Under the pieces are notes generated by a model. The model had not been told where the DNA came from and ran no database searches. It saw nothing but the letters and a program-made list of their open reading frames with translations. From Lysobacterales bacterium (GTDB taxonomy: Bacteria > Pseudomonadota > Gammaproteobacteria > Xanthomonadales > Rhodanobacteraceae), in NCBI GenBank assembly GCA_015655335.1, contig JAATFF010000160.1, forward strand, positions 1 through 41,243: DNA of 41,243 nt, read 5' to 3'. Below, piece by piece: positions 7,164 through 15,331 of the stretch. The position numbers and the translations under genes were made by a program. Position 1 is the stretch's first letter; every line of letters starts with the position of its first letter.

Positions 7164-9137
7164 TTACCGCGCTTTCAGCAATGGCGAGAGGCGGTCGGTC
7201 GTACCTGCAATACGTTCGAGATGCGGATACTGCAACGTTCCCCGATAGGGGATAACGACGTCACGCGCGTTTCCGTCCATCGTCACGCGCAAAAGCAAGG
7301 GCTTCGTCACTGACATCTGCACGGAAGCCAACAACTTCTGTGTCGAAAAAGGTTGCCCATCGATGTCCACGACGTGTGCGCCGGGCGACAAGCCGGCTCG
7401 GAATGCTGGACCACTCCATGTCACTGATGCGATGTGGCCGTCGCTGTCGATTTGCAGGCCAATCGAATAGTTGAGATTACTTACTCCGGCCTCCTCTTCG
7501 TCCTGTCGAAAGGTTTCCGTGGGGACGTCGCTATATGTAAGCTTCCAGCCCGCTCGTGCCAAACCAGCCATCGCGTCGCCCGTATCGTGGCTGCGAAGAT
7601 GCCGCTGTAGAAGCGCCGCCCAATCGTCCGGTGCGATGGTGTTCAACGCGTTGCAGACGTCCTCGAAGGTATACGTCTGTGTGGTCTGCCCGCTTCTTTC
7701 GGCATCGAAAAAGCTATGCGCAAAATCGTCCAGGCTACGTGAATCGTGGCTCAGCTCGCGCAGGCGAGCGTCTACATCGAGCCACAACAAAACACCTTCG
7801 GGGTAATAGTCCTCACGTCGTTGCCAGTCGCGCCACGGCACATGATGCCCCGCCATGTAAATGGCGTCGTTGGTGCTGTCTTGCAGGTTTTTCCAGGCGC
7901 GCCCTTCACGATGGGCGACGACAGCCGCATCCATCGCCAGTTTGTCCAACGTTTGCTGGGTGTCGCGTAGCCCCGCACGCGCCGCAAGGATGAGCCCCCA
8001 AAATTCGGTTTGTCCTTCATATACCCATAGCAACGATCCGCCGACCGGCTGGTTGAATGTGGGCGACCATAAATCAGCCGGCTCGTGCGAGCGGCCGTTC
8101 CACGCGTGCACGAATTCATGCGCGATCAGGTCGCGATTGTTGAGCTGCTGCGTTGGGTCGTCGACGTAAGCGGCGGGAAGATTGTTCTCCCCTTCCTCCA
8201 GATGCTCTGTGCCGCCACCCGGCGAAAGGACATCGCTCAACGTGACGATGGCGTCGTAGTGGCGATATGGCGGAGTACCGAACGTTTTCAGCGTCTGCGC
8301 GACAAGCGCTTGCATGTGCGCGATTTCGGTAGGCGTCATGGCAAGATCGTTGGCGCTGTCGGCCAACAGATCCAGCGCCACGGGCTTCGCTTCGCGATCG
8401 TTGAGCAAGATTCGACGCGTGTAGCGGCCGGCGTATACCGGAGCGTCCACCAGCTGTTCGAGCGTGACTGGTTGAAAGCGCAACGTTCGATTGTCGATCC
8501 GCTCGAATGTCAAGGAAGTGAACGGCGTCAGTGCCTCAGGCAGCGCCAGCGTGGCCGCAATCGGTAAATCTCGTACGTACCATCCCGCCGGATAGAGCAG
8601 CACGCGCTGCCACGGCAGCTCGACCATATCCGGACGCAGTAGATGTGCGTTGGACGCCGCAAGAAATTGGAAGTCCAACGTGATCGTGCGCGCGCCCTTT
8701 GGCACGTCGATATGGAAGACATACATGTCGACGGGATCGCGTGTCCAATCCACATGCACACCATCGACGTACACCATCAGACCCGCGAGATCGGCGATCG
8801 ATGCCGTTGGAGCATGACTCGCTGTCTCCCAATGCGGATATAACAGCACCGTGTCGCCCGCCTGTTGAACAGGCATGGTCTCGTGAACGGAAAAGACCTG
8901 ATGCTCGGTGTCGACGGCCTTGACGTCCAATCCAATGGTGCCGTTATAAGCGCGATCCTGAGGAGCTGGCAGCGCGGGAGGTAACGGCTTCGCGACCGGA
9001 CCGGAGCCCACTTGCGCAATGGCCGTGCACGTCGTGAACGCCAGCGCCGACACCAGCAAGCGCATACGCGACCGTAACGCGCGATGCTTATGGCAAGTCA
9101 AATCCCTACCCGCGCCGGTGATTGCATTTGCTTCCAT
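7164..9137 (-). CDS. M61-family metallopeptidase with C-terminal PDZ domain
   Basis: About 657 residues. A signal sequence (LLVSALAFTTCTAIAQ) precedes a beta-sandwich N-terminal region, then the gluzincin catalytic domain with HEFVHAWN (the two zinc-binding His and catalytic Glu) and the downstream third ligand in YEGQTEFWG, both in the places expected for glycyl-aminopeptidase-like M61 enzymes. A PDZ domain (GLQIDSDGHIASVTWSG to VDIDGQPF) ends the protein. It should cleave peptides in the periplasm. ATG at 9137 has GGAAAG nine bases upstream; ATG at 9146 and ATG at 9065 are alternatives, the last giving the tightest signal peptide. The gene starts almost back to back with the YheO-like regulator and shares a short regulatory region with it. 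Confidence 0.9.
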   Translation of the reverse strand: MEANAITGAGRDLTCHKHRALRSRMRLLVSALAFTTCTAIAQVGSGPVAKPLPPALPAPQDRAYNGTIGLDVKAVDTEHQVFSVHETMPVQQAGDTVLLYPHWETASHAPTASIADLAGLMVYVDGVHVDWTRDPVDMYVFHIDVPKGARTITLDFQFLAASNAHLLRPDMVELPWQRVLLYPAGWYVRDLPIAATLALPEALTPFTSLTFERIDNRTLRFQPVTLEQLVDAPVYAGRYTRRILLNDREAKPVALDLLADSANDLAMTPTEIAHMQALVAQTLKTFGTPPYRHYDAIVTLSDVLSPGGGTEHLEEGENNLPAAYVDDPTQQLNNRDLIAHEFVHAWNGRSHEPADLWSPTFNQPVGGSLLWVYEGQTEFWGLILAARAGLRDTQQTLDKLAMDAAVVAHREGRAWKNLQDSTNDAIYMAGHHVPWRDWQRREDYYPEGVLLWLDVDARLRELSHDSRSLDDFAHSFFDAERSGQTTQTYTFEDVCNALNTIAPDDWAALLQRHLRSHDTGDAMAGLARAGWKLTYSDVPTETFRQDEEEAGVSNLNYSIGLQIDSDGHIASVTWSGPAFRAGLSPGAHVVDIDGQPFSTQKLLASVQMSVTKPLLLRVTMDGNARDVVIPYRGTLQYPHLERIAGTTDRLSPLLKAR

Positions 9138-9156
9138 ATCCGCCATCTTTCCAGTC

Positions 9157-9195
9157 TTTTGGACAATATGTACAATCTAGACAATATGTCCAAAA
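9157..9195. promoter_or_regulatory. Inverted repeat, candidate operator between the M61 peptidase and YheO-like regulator genes
   Basis: TTTTGGACA at 9157-9165 is mirrored exactly by TGTCCAAAA at 9187-9195, with a direct repeat GACAATATGT at 9162-9171 and 9180-9189 lying inside. The dyad straddles the likely translation start of the regulator (ATG 9186) and ends about 20 bases from the start of the divergent peptidase, a position suited to autoregulation plus control of the neighbour. Function is inferred from position only. Confidence 0.5.
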
Positions 9196-9875
9196 CGGTA
9201 GCGAAGCAAGGTCGCCGAAGCACCCCTATGCCAAAAGCCATGGTCAAAGCGAAAAAGTCCAAGCGCGCGGCATTGGCCCGCTTCTTTCCGATTGCGGACG
9301 CCGTGGCCGCTCTGTTTAGGCCACACGTCGAAGTGGTCGTGCATGACCTGGCGACGAACGCGATTGCCTATATCGCCAACGCCTTCTCCAAACGAAAAGT
9401 CGGCGACTCCTCAGCCGGCGACAGGTTCGATGATTCCACGCTGGAAAAGGATGTCATCGGCCCTTACCGAAAGGTCAATCGCGACGGACACAACCTGCGC
9501 TCGATTACTGCAGTGCTTCGCGATGACGCGGGACAGCCGGTCGCCATGATGTGTATCAACTTCGATGTGTCCGCACTCGAGCGCATTGGTGAACAAGTGG
9601 CTTCGCTCGCGTTCCTGCCTGGATCGCTGGAACCTCACGCACCTTTTTTCCACGACAACTGGCGTCAAGCCCTCGAACGCGCCATCGGCGGTTTCGAAGC
9701 GCGGGCTGGCATCACCATTGCTTCGATGGACTCCGACATGCGCCGAGCGCTTATCGGGGAGTTGGATGCCGCAGGATTGTTGAGCGTCCGCAATGCTCCA
9801 ACCATCGTGGCCGAGCGCTTAAGCATGTCTCGCGCCGGACTGTACGGTTATTTGAAGCAAATTCGCGAGAATTGA
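9186..9875 (+). CDS. YheO/DauR-like transcriptional regulator (PAS-like plus HTH)
   Basis: A 229-residue protein. The N-terminal YheO-like PAS domain (about residues 30-140) contains VEVVVHDLATNAIAYIAN, SAGDRF, LRSITAVLRDDAGQPVAMMCINFD. The C-terminal HTH (about 175-229) has IGELDAAGLLSVRNAPTIVAERLSMSRAGLYGYLKQIR, the usual ending of this family. Members such as DauR control amino-acid related enzymes, but the effector here is unknown. ATG codons at 9168 and 9186 are both possible; neither has a strong ribosome site, and the frame remains open to 9084. The overlap of the start region with a large inverted repeat suggests autoregulation. Confidence 0.85.
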   Translation: MSKTVAKQGRRSTPMPKAMVKAKKSKRAALARFFPIADAVAALFRPHVEVVVHDLATNAIAYIANAFSKRKVGDSSAGDRFDDSTLEKDVIGPYRKVNRDGHNLRSITAVLRDDAGQPVAMMCINFDVSALERIGEQVASLAFLPGSLEPHAPFFHDNWRQALERAIGGFEARAGITIASMDSDMRRALIGELDAAGLLSVRNAPTIVAERLSMSRAGLYGYLKQIREN

Positions 9876-10263
9876 CCTTACTCAGCGTGATGGATGGTCG
9901 CCGACACGGCGAGTAGACCGTACACCTTCAGCCAGGAAACTGATATATCGTGTGGCAGGCTCTGTAACAGCACTTTATGAAGGGTTTTCTTTCCGCCCCA
10001 TTTATTGCGTCACAACACGACTGCAAAAATTCCACCCCAATTTCGCCCTTCCTCGACCTCTCCCCAACCAACGTCATGCCTAGTATCTGTCAACGCCAGA
10101 CAGGTGCCGATTCATGAGCCATGACGCCATTTCCACATCACATCGACGTATTGTTCAGGACATATCGCTAGGCACGGCAAGCATCGCGATCGGGTTTACG
10201 CACTGCCCCGCGGATATCGCCGGACGCGGTCAACCCTGAGAGGTATCCGCACTCGACATCGCC
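9876..10263. other. Intergenic region upstream of kup
   Basis: A 388-base gap. A short hairpin (TCGCCG 9898-9903 with CGGCGA 9907-9912) lies just after the regulator gene without a following T-run, so it is at best a weak terminator. No riboswitch class was recognised. Two small overlapping reading frames near the kup start are listed separately. Confidence 0.4.
10114..10239 (+). CDS. Possible 41-residue leader ORF upstream of kup
   Basis: An ATG at 10114 opens 41 codons that end with TGA at 10237-10239, in the same frame as kup and 24 bases before its start. A 13-codon frame (10076-10117) ends in an ATGA overlap with this ATG. AGGTG about nine bases upstream may serve as ribosome site. The peptide has no recognised domain. 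Its position would fit a translated leader, but a chance frame is as likely. Confidence 0.2.
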   Translation: MSHDAISTSHRRIVQDISLGTASIAIGFTHCPADIAGRGQP

Positions 10264-12156
10264 ATGCCCGATCAGGCCCCCTCATCGAAGAAGAAACAAC
10301 CTTCATTGCCCGCCCTTGCATTGGCGGCGACCGGCGTCGTCTTCGGTGATATTGCGACCAGCCCGCTGTATTCACTGCAACAAGCCTTCGGCGAACAAGG
10401 CGTACAGCCCACGAGCGAAAATGTACTGGGACTGTTGTCGCTTTGTCTGTACGCGTTGCTGTTGGTGGTGACTTGCAAATACGTGCTGGTCGTCATGCGT
10501 GCCGACAACCATGGTGAAGGCGGCATGATGGCACTTGGCGCTCTTGCCCGCGGCGCCACGCGTGGGCGCGGTAAGTGGGCCTGGCTGACGATCATGCTGG
10601 GCCTCGCTGGTGCGGCGTTATTTTTTGGCGACAGTGTGATCACGCCGGCCATCTCGGTGATGTCGGCCGTGGAAGGTTTGCAACTGGCCACGTCTTCCTT
10701 CAAACCGTGGGTCCTTCCAATTTCCGCCGGCATCCTGATCGGACTGTTTGTATTGCAGCGACGCGGCAGTTCCTTGTTGGGCCATTGGTTCGGTCCGATC
10801 ATGGCGCTATGGCTGCTGGTGATCGCGGCGTTGGGAATTGCCGCCATCACGCATCATCCTGCGGTATTTGCCGCCGTCGACCCGCGGCATGCTGTGCTGT
10901 ACATGGCCCACAATGGCTTCAAGGGGTTTGCTTCTCTAGGCGCCGTCGTGCTGGTTCTTACAGGAGCTGAAGCGCTTTACGCCGACATCGGCCATTTCGG
11001 CACCGCTCCCATCCGCATGGCGTGGCTGGGCTTGGCGCTACCTTGCCTGCTACTGAATTACTTTGGTCAGGGTGCACTTCTGCTGATGCAACGCGATGCG
11101 AGCAGCGAGCCATTCTATCGTCTGGTGCCCCATGTACTGCTCTATCCGATGATCGCGTTGGCAACGTGTGCCACGGTCATTGCCTCGCAAGCCGTCGTAT
11201 CCGGTACTTTTTCGATGGTGCGCCAGGGCATCCAACTGGGCTATCTGCCACGCGCTCGCGTGCTTCACACATCCAAAGAGATGGAAGGCCAGGTGTATCT
11301 GCCGGCAGTCAACCTGATGCTGTTCGTGGCGGTGATGGCCGCTGTGCTGGGCTTTCGCTCATCGCAACGACTCAGCGGCGCTTATGGCATCGCCGTTAGC
11401 GGCACCATGCTGCTGACCACGATACTTGTGCTGGTGGTAGCGCGGCGCGAATGGAAATGGGGCATCGTCAAACTGGTGAGCTTCGGTGGGCTCTTCGGCA
11501 TCATCGACAGTGCTTTCTTTTCCGCCAATATGCTGAAACTGCGCGAAGGAGGCTGGTTTCCACTATTGCTGGGAGCGCTTGCGTTGTTCGTCATGACGAC
11601 GTGGCGTCGGGGCCGCCAGTTGCTGCTTCAGCGCATTCATGCAGAGGGCGCGAAGCTCGATGAGCTGATCGCGGAAACCCGGCGCGATCCGCCCTTGCGG
11701 GCGGAGGGCACGGCAGTTTTTCTGACCGCAAGTCGCGACTGGGCGCCGCACGCCTTGGTGCAAAACCTTCGGCATAACCAGGTATTACATCAACGCAACG
11801 TTCTCCTTCATGTCGACGTCGACGTTGATACGTCGCGCGTCAATGCCGATGTACGCAGCGATATCGAGGATCTTGGCGATGGCTTTTACTGGATCCGTTT
11901 TCGCTTCGGGTTCAACGAACACATCGATGTACCTGCACGCCTGGAGTTGCTCGATGTCGAACCCGGGTTGAAGGCTCAAGACATAACGTATTTTGTCGGT
12001 CGAGACAAAGTGACCGCGGCGACAGACAAGGACCACATGCAGTGGTGGCGCAAGGCATTTTTTGTCTACATGGAGCGCAACGCCATGCCCGCCGTCCTGT
12101 ACTACGGCATGCCAGCACATCGCCTCGTCGAAATCGGAACCAAGATCGATCTATGA
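10264..12156 (+). CDS. kup: Low-affinity potassium uptake protein Kup
   Basis: A 630-residue protein, the usual length for bacterial Kup/HAK/KT transporters, which take up K+ with protons across the inner membrane. The hallmark N-terminal block GVVFGDIATSPLYSL lies at about residues 25-39, followed by RADNHGEGGMMAL, FFGDSVITPAISV, and about twelve hydrophobic segments up to residue 440. The C-terminal cytoplasmic domain contains FLTASRDWAPHALVQNLRHN-like and FGFNEHIDVP-like segments, and the protein ends at a YGMPAHRLVEIGTKIDL-type tail typical for the family. An in-frame stop 24 bases upstream leaves ATG 10264 as the only plausible start, although no strong ribosome site precedes it. Confidence 0.97.
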   Translation: MPDQAPSSKKKQPSLPALALAATGVVFGDIATSPLYSLQQAFGEQGVQPTSENVLGLLSLCLYALLLVVTCKYVLVVMRADNHGEGGMMALGALARGATRGRGKWAWLTIMLGLAGAALFFGDSVITPAISVMSAVEGLQLATSSFKPWVLPISAGILIGLFVLQRRGSSLLGHWFGPIMALWLLVIAALGIAAITHHPAVFAAVDPRHAVLYMAHNGFKGFASLGAVVLVLTGAEALYADIGHFGTAPIRMAWLGLALPCLLLNYFGQGALLLMQRDASSEPFYRLVPHVLLYPMIALATCATVIASQAVVSGTFSMVRQGIQLGYLPRARVLHTSKEMEGQVYLPAVNLMLFVAVMAAVLGFRSSQRLSGAYGIAVSGTMLLTTILVLVVARREWKWGIVKLVSFGGLFGIIDSAFFSANMLKLREGGWFPLLLGALALFVMTTWRRGRQLLLQRIHAEGAKLDELIAETRRDPPLRAEGTAVFLTASRDWAPHALVQNLRHNQVLHQRNVLLHVDVDVDTSRVNADVRSDIEDLGDGFYWIRFRFGFNEHIDVPARLELLDVEPGLKAQDITYFVGRDKVTAATDKDHMQWWRKAFFVYMERNAMPAVLYYGMPAHRLVEIGTKIDL

Positions 12157-12300
12157 GTGATGACGATGAACGTTCACGGCACGGTGAAGCATTCCGTTGA
12201 CGAAAGCTGCGCATTTTCTTCAAGGCCATACCATGACCATGCGGCAGGAGCGTCTCCACGCGCCGAACTCGTACGCGCGCAGCACCACTTAGCGTGATGA

Positions 12301-12367
12301 CGGAGGGAGCAACGATTCCCTCCGCCTCGAGCCACGATCTGGATGATGCCCTTCCGGGAAATCATCC
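12301..12367. terminator. Two hairpins between convergent kup and DUF3011 genes
   Basis: CGGAGGGA (12301-12308) pairs with TCCCTCCG (12317-12324), and GGATGAT (12341-12347) pairs with ATCATCC (12361-12367) with an inner CCC/GGG. They lie between the 3' ends of two converging genes, which suits termination. Neither is followed by a clear T-run on either strand, so intrinsic termination is doubtful. Confidence 0.35.
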
Positions 12368-12390
12368 AGATCATTGGCAGCTACCGATCA

Positions 12391-12897
12391 TTAACGCCGG
12401 TTGATGACGAAGTCTGCGCGGCATCCTCGGTTGACCCAGATGCCATTGTGCTGCACACCCCAGCTTCTGCCCTGTTGGCAACTTGCGCTGGAAAGTTGGT
12501 TGGCTACGCGAACGTCGTCGCCGCGCTGAATATTCACCGGGCACAGCCGATAATTGCTACTGCTGCTTTCGCAGCGAATCCGCTGTGGCTGACGTCCACC
12601 GCCACCGCCACCCCAGCCACCACGAGCGGGCGCGAATTGGCCGCGGCAACCTCCATTTACCCAGATGCCGTTTCGATCGAAGCCCCAGGTCTTGCCACGA
12701 ATGCAAGCTGCCTTGGAGGATTGCTGCACGAGTATCGCGTCACGCCAGGACACCTGGCAGCGCGCGAAACGATTGTCGTTGCTGGCACAGTACGTACCGC
12801 CTCCCTGGGCGTATACCGGCGGCGCGACGATCGTCAACGCAAAACCGGCGATCGCACTCACCATCGCGTACAACAAAACCTTGTGTAGGGTATTCAT
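12391..12897 (-). CDS. Secreted DUF3011 repeat protein
   Basis: A 168-residue protein with signal peptide (cleavage near PVYA, residue 30) and a strong ribosome site AAGGAG seven bases before ATG 12897. It carries two DUF3011 units separated by a glycine-rich linker (GGWGGGGGG). Each unit has the pattern RC-polar strand, a basic or Gln-rich middle, a Cys, then WG-hydrophobic and GIWVN-x-GCR, with Cys pairs that could form disulfides. The unit is widespread in Xanthomonadales and of unknown function; a periplasmic or secreted binding role is a guess. The frame is open upstream to 13047 but the chosen start is clear. Confidence 0.85.
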   Translation of the reverse strand: MNTLHKVLLYAMVSAIAGFALTIVAPPVYAQGGGTYCASNDNRFARCQVSWRDAILVQQSSKAACIRGKTWGFDRNGIWVNGGCRGQFAPARGGWGGGGGGRQPQRIRCESSSSNYRLCPVNIQRGDDVRVANQLSSASCQQGRSWGVQHNGIWVNRGCRADFVINRR

Positions 12898-13091
12898 GAC
12901 GCGCTCCTTTTGAAAAACGACGCATACGACATCGTTGGCAACATCGGCGAGCGGTGTGAGCCGTCGCCGGCATGCCGAGTTTAATCTGGAAGCGCGATCT
13001 TGGTGGTTATGTGGACGATAAGGTCCGCGACTTTTCAAGTCGGCCACCGATTGACTGGTGGCCGTTCGCCGGGCCGGTCATTGCCCCTGGA

Positions 13092-13805
13092 TCACATCGG
13101 CGGCACCGTTCCGTCAAGGCCCACCGCCACGATGGCAGCGTGCCTGGAGTCGTCGGGCTTCATCGCGACGAAAACGTGAGCACCCTTGGCAATCGCCATC
13201 CGATCGGCAGGTTTGAAAGTCACCGCCGGCACGTTGGCCGGAACAACGATCGCCTTTTCTCCCGACCCGTAGTCCACCACGATCGTACGGTTTGTGCCGC
13301 CGGAGGATGTCTTTACGGTTCCATTGGTCATGGCCGACGATCCAGCTGGCTCGTTATGCGTCGTATCTGCCTTGATGGTTCCGCTGGTCATCGCCGACCC
13401 GGTGATGGCATCGTTTTGAGGCGTCATCCCCGCATGTGCACCCGGCGCGGGCAGATCCCAAGCGTAGTCGCCCAACCCCGAACCCTTCATGGCAGCGGGA
13501 AATACCACCACCTCAAGTGCCTGAAAACTGCTCCCATGAAGGGCATTGGCGGTACCAATGAACGCACCCGGCTGGACGTTATCCAGGCTACTGGGCACTA
13601 CACCTGTAATGCGTGTATCGGGGGTTAGATCGATCGTTTGCAAGCCGGCGTCGGTTTGCACCGTAAAACCTGTTGCTGTCACATCCGTGATGATTCCACG
13701 GATATGCGCCCTTTGATCGGCTGCCATGGTCGACGCGGTTGCCGCCGTCGCCACGACAGCTGCGGCAAGTAGGAATGGACGAATACGAAGCGAGGGGAAT
13801 TTCAT
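13092..13805 (-). CDS. Secreted DUF5666-like protein with internal repeat
   Basis: A 237-residue protein beginning with a signal peptide (AAAVVATAATAST; cleavage near residue 29) and preceded by AAGG at good spacing. The domain that follows (RGIITDVTATGFTVQTDAG, about residues 34-100) resembles the small beta-barrel DUF5666/OB-like unit, and a second such strand set (TIVVDYGSGEKAIVVPANVP to VFVAMKP) lies near the C-terminus. Between them a linker holds two copies of the motif SAMT-(S/N)-GT-(I/V)-K separated by about 19 residues. Function unknown. It is divergent from the downstream O-ligase-like gene. Confidence 0.7.
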   Translation of the reverse strand: MKFPSLRIRPFLLAAAVVATAATASTMAADQRAHIRGIITDVTATGFTVQTDAGLQTIDLTPDTRITGVVPSSLDNVQPGAFIGTANALHGSSFQALEVVVFPAAMKGSGLGDYAWDLPAPGAHAGMTPQNDAITGSAMTSGTIKADTTHNEPAGSSAMTNGTVKTSSGGTNRTIVVDYGSGEKAIVVPANVPAVTFKPADRMAIAKGAHVFVAMKPDDSRHAAIVAVGLDGTVPPM

Positions 13806-13989
13806 GATGTGGCCTTTTGCTGGGAGGGGGATTGCCGGAACAACACGACGTCCTAGTCATTCGTTGCAACCTTCTCCGTCGTTACTCGTTCCGCGAGCAA
13901 CTGTGTTCGACGCCCGCGTTCAACCCTTATGGCAAATAGCGGCACTCATCTCTTGAGGGATTGCCTTTCCTAACAATGCAAGGTTTTTC

Positions 13990-15264
13990 ATGGCGCGGCT
14001 AACGACAAACCTGATGACGATCTTGCGGATGGACGAGTACAACGTGGTGAGTCGCCCTGCTCCGCGGCTCTCAATGCCACGGGACATGCCGAGGTGGGTC
14101 CATCATTGGCTGTGGCTCGGTATGTGGTGGACGCTGGTAGGTCTTGCAGCAAGCCCCGTCGGCGATAAGATTTGGAATCCAGGCAAGCCCTATCACGACA
14201 GTCTTTTATTGCTCTTTGTCGTGCCCGCGATAGGTTGGCTATGGAAAGGCCGCGGCGAATTTTTCCGGCGCGCGATGCAAACCGTCGAAGGGCCGATATT
14301 GCTGATTTTTCTCGGATGGGCCGCCGTGTCGGTGGCGTGGTCCAACTATGGCCATTTCGGCGATGCCGCCATCGTTGTTGCCTACATAGGGTTATTCGTC
14401 TTGACGTGGAGCACGTTCACGGCGCGCGACCCGCAAGCATTGCAGCGTTTACTGTTCTGGTCCGCCGTTGGCCTGGCGCTAAGTGCGTTGCTGTCGATAG
14501 CAACCTTTCCGTGGCGCAGCTTGAACGCCGCCATAAGCTGGCAAGTTCAAGGCCGACTCATTGCCTTTGGCTCGTTGAACAATCCCAATCTCGCAGCCTT
14601 TGCGTACGGCGCGGCGATAACCTGGTTGATGCAGACGTCCGTCCGGGAACATCGACTGAAATGGCTGCAGTTTGCAGCCACCGGTGTGATGGCCGTGTTT
14701 GTGGTGCTGACCTATAGTCGCGCGGCGTGGCTGGCGATTCTGGTAGCTCACGGCTGCATGCTTTTCGTTGTGCATCCGTGGAAAACCAAACAACGCATTC
14801 TAGCGTTGCTTGGCGTAGCCGCTTTAGCCATCGCGCTAGGGGGCTGGCGCTACATGGAACAGCGCGGCTTGTCGTACCGCCCCCAGATATTCGTAGAAGC
14901 AGCACACCTGATTTGGCTGCATCCCTGGACTGGCCTTGGCATGGGCAGCCGATACACGATCGACATTGCCGGCATCGAGTGGACACACAGCCACAATGCA
15001 TTGACTCATACAGCGATCTTGCTCGGTATACCCGCTGCCTTGTTATGGGTGTGGCTGTGGTTGATGGTCGGCTGGCGTTCCTGGACGTTTCGTCACATGA
15101 CAACCGGCCGGTGCCTGTTCGCGCTATGGATCTACGCCACCGTCGCATTTCAATTCGATGCCCCCGATCTGCTGCAAAAGCCTAGCGTCGAATGGCTGCT
15201 CGGCTGGTTGCCCGTCGCGATCGGTATGGGTCTGGCGTGGCGTGCTCGCGAGAGCCAAGGCTGA
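13990..15264 (+). CDS. O-antigen ligase / Wzy-type polymerase family membrane protein
   Basis: A 424-residue protein with about ten to twelve hydrophobic segments. The Wzy_C signature region is visible: TYSRAAWLA before a membrane helix, a periplasmic loop RPQIFVEAAHLIWLHPWTGLGMGSRY, and HSHNALTHTAILLGIPAALL. This family either ligates glycans to lipid A core (WaaL), polymerises repeat units, or transfers glycans to protein; sequence alone does not separate these. AAGG seven bases upstream supports ATG 13990. It stands alone on the plus strand, convergent with the ABC exporter gene and not part of the main glycan operon, which has its own Wzy-like protein. Confidence 0.88.
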   Translation: MARLTTNLMTILRMDEYNVVSRPAPRLSMPRDMPRWVHHWLWLGMWWTLVGLAASPVGDKIWNPGKPYHDSLLLLFVVPAIGWLWKGRGEFFRRAMQTVEGPILLIFLGWAAVSVAWSNYGHFGDAAIVVAYIGLFVLTWSTFTARDPQALQRLLFWSAVGLALSALLSIATFPWRSLNAAISWQVQGRLIAFGSLNNPNLAAFAYGAAITWLMQTSVREHRLKWLQFAATGVMAVFVVLTYSRAAWLAILVAHGCMLFVVHPWKTKQRILALLGVAALAIALGGWRYMEQRGLSYRPQIFVEAAHLIWLHPWTGLGMGSRYTIDIAGIEWTHSHNALTHTAILLGIPAALLWVWLWLMVGWRSWTFRHMTTGRCLFALWIYATVAFQFDAPDLLQKPSVEWLLGWLPVAIGMGLAWRARESQG

Positions 15265-15331
15265 GATCACGCGCAAGGTATCCAGTAACGGAACGCGGCT
15301 CTAAAAGGCACCATTTAGGCAAGCATCACCG

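Noticed and set aside
6679-7248. 189-codon frame within the LamG-like gene
   Set aside because: Out-of-frame shadow with no recognisable features.
10264-12156. Antisense frames of 68 to 192 codons within kup
   Set aside because: Shadows of a confidently identified transporter.
12343-12888. 181-codon plus-strand frame opposite the DUF3011 gene
   Set aside because: Its minus-strand counterpart has a signal peptide, domain repeats and a strong ribosome site, so the plus frame is a shadow.
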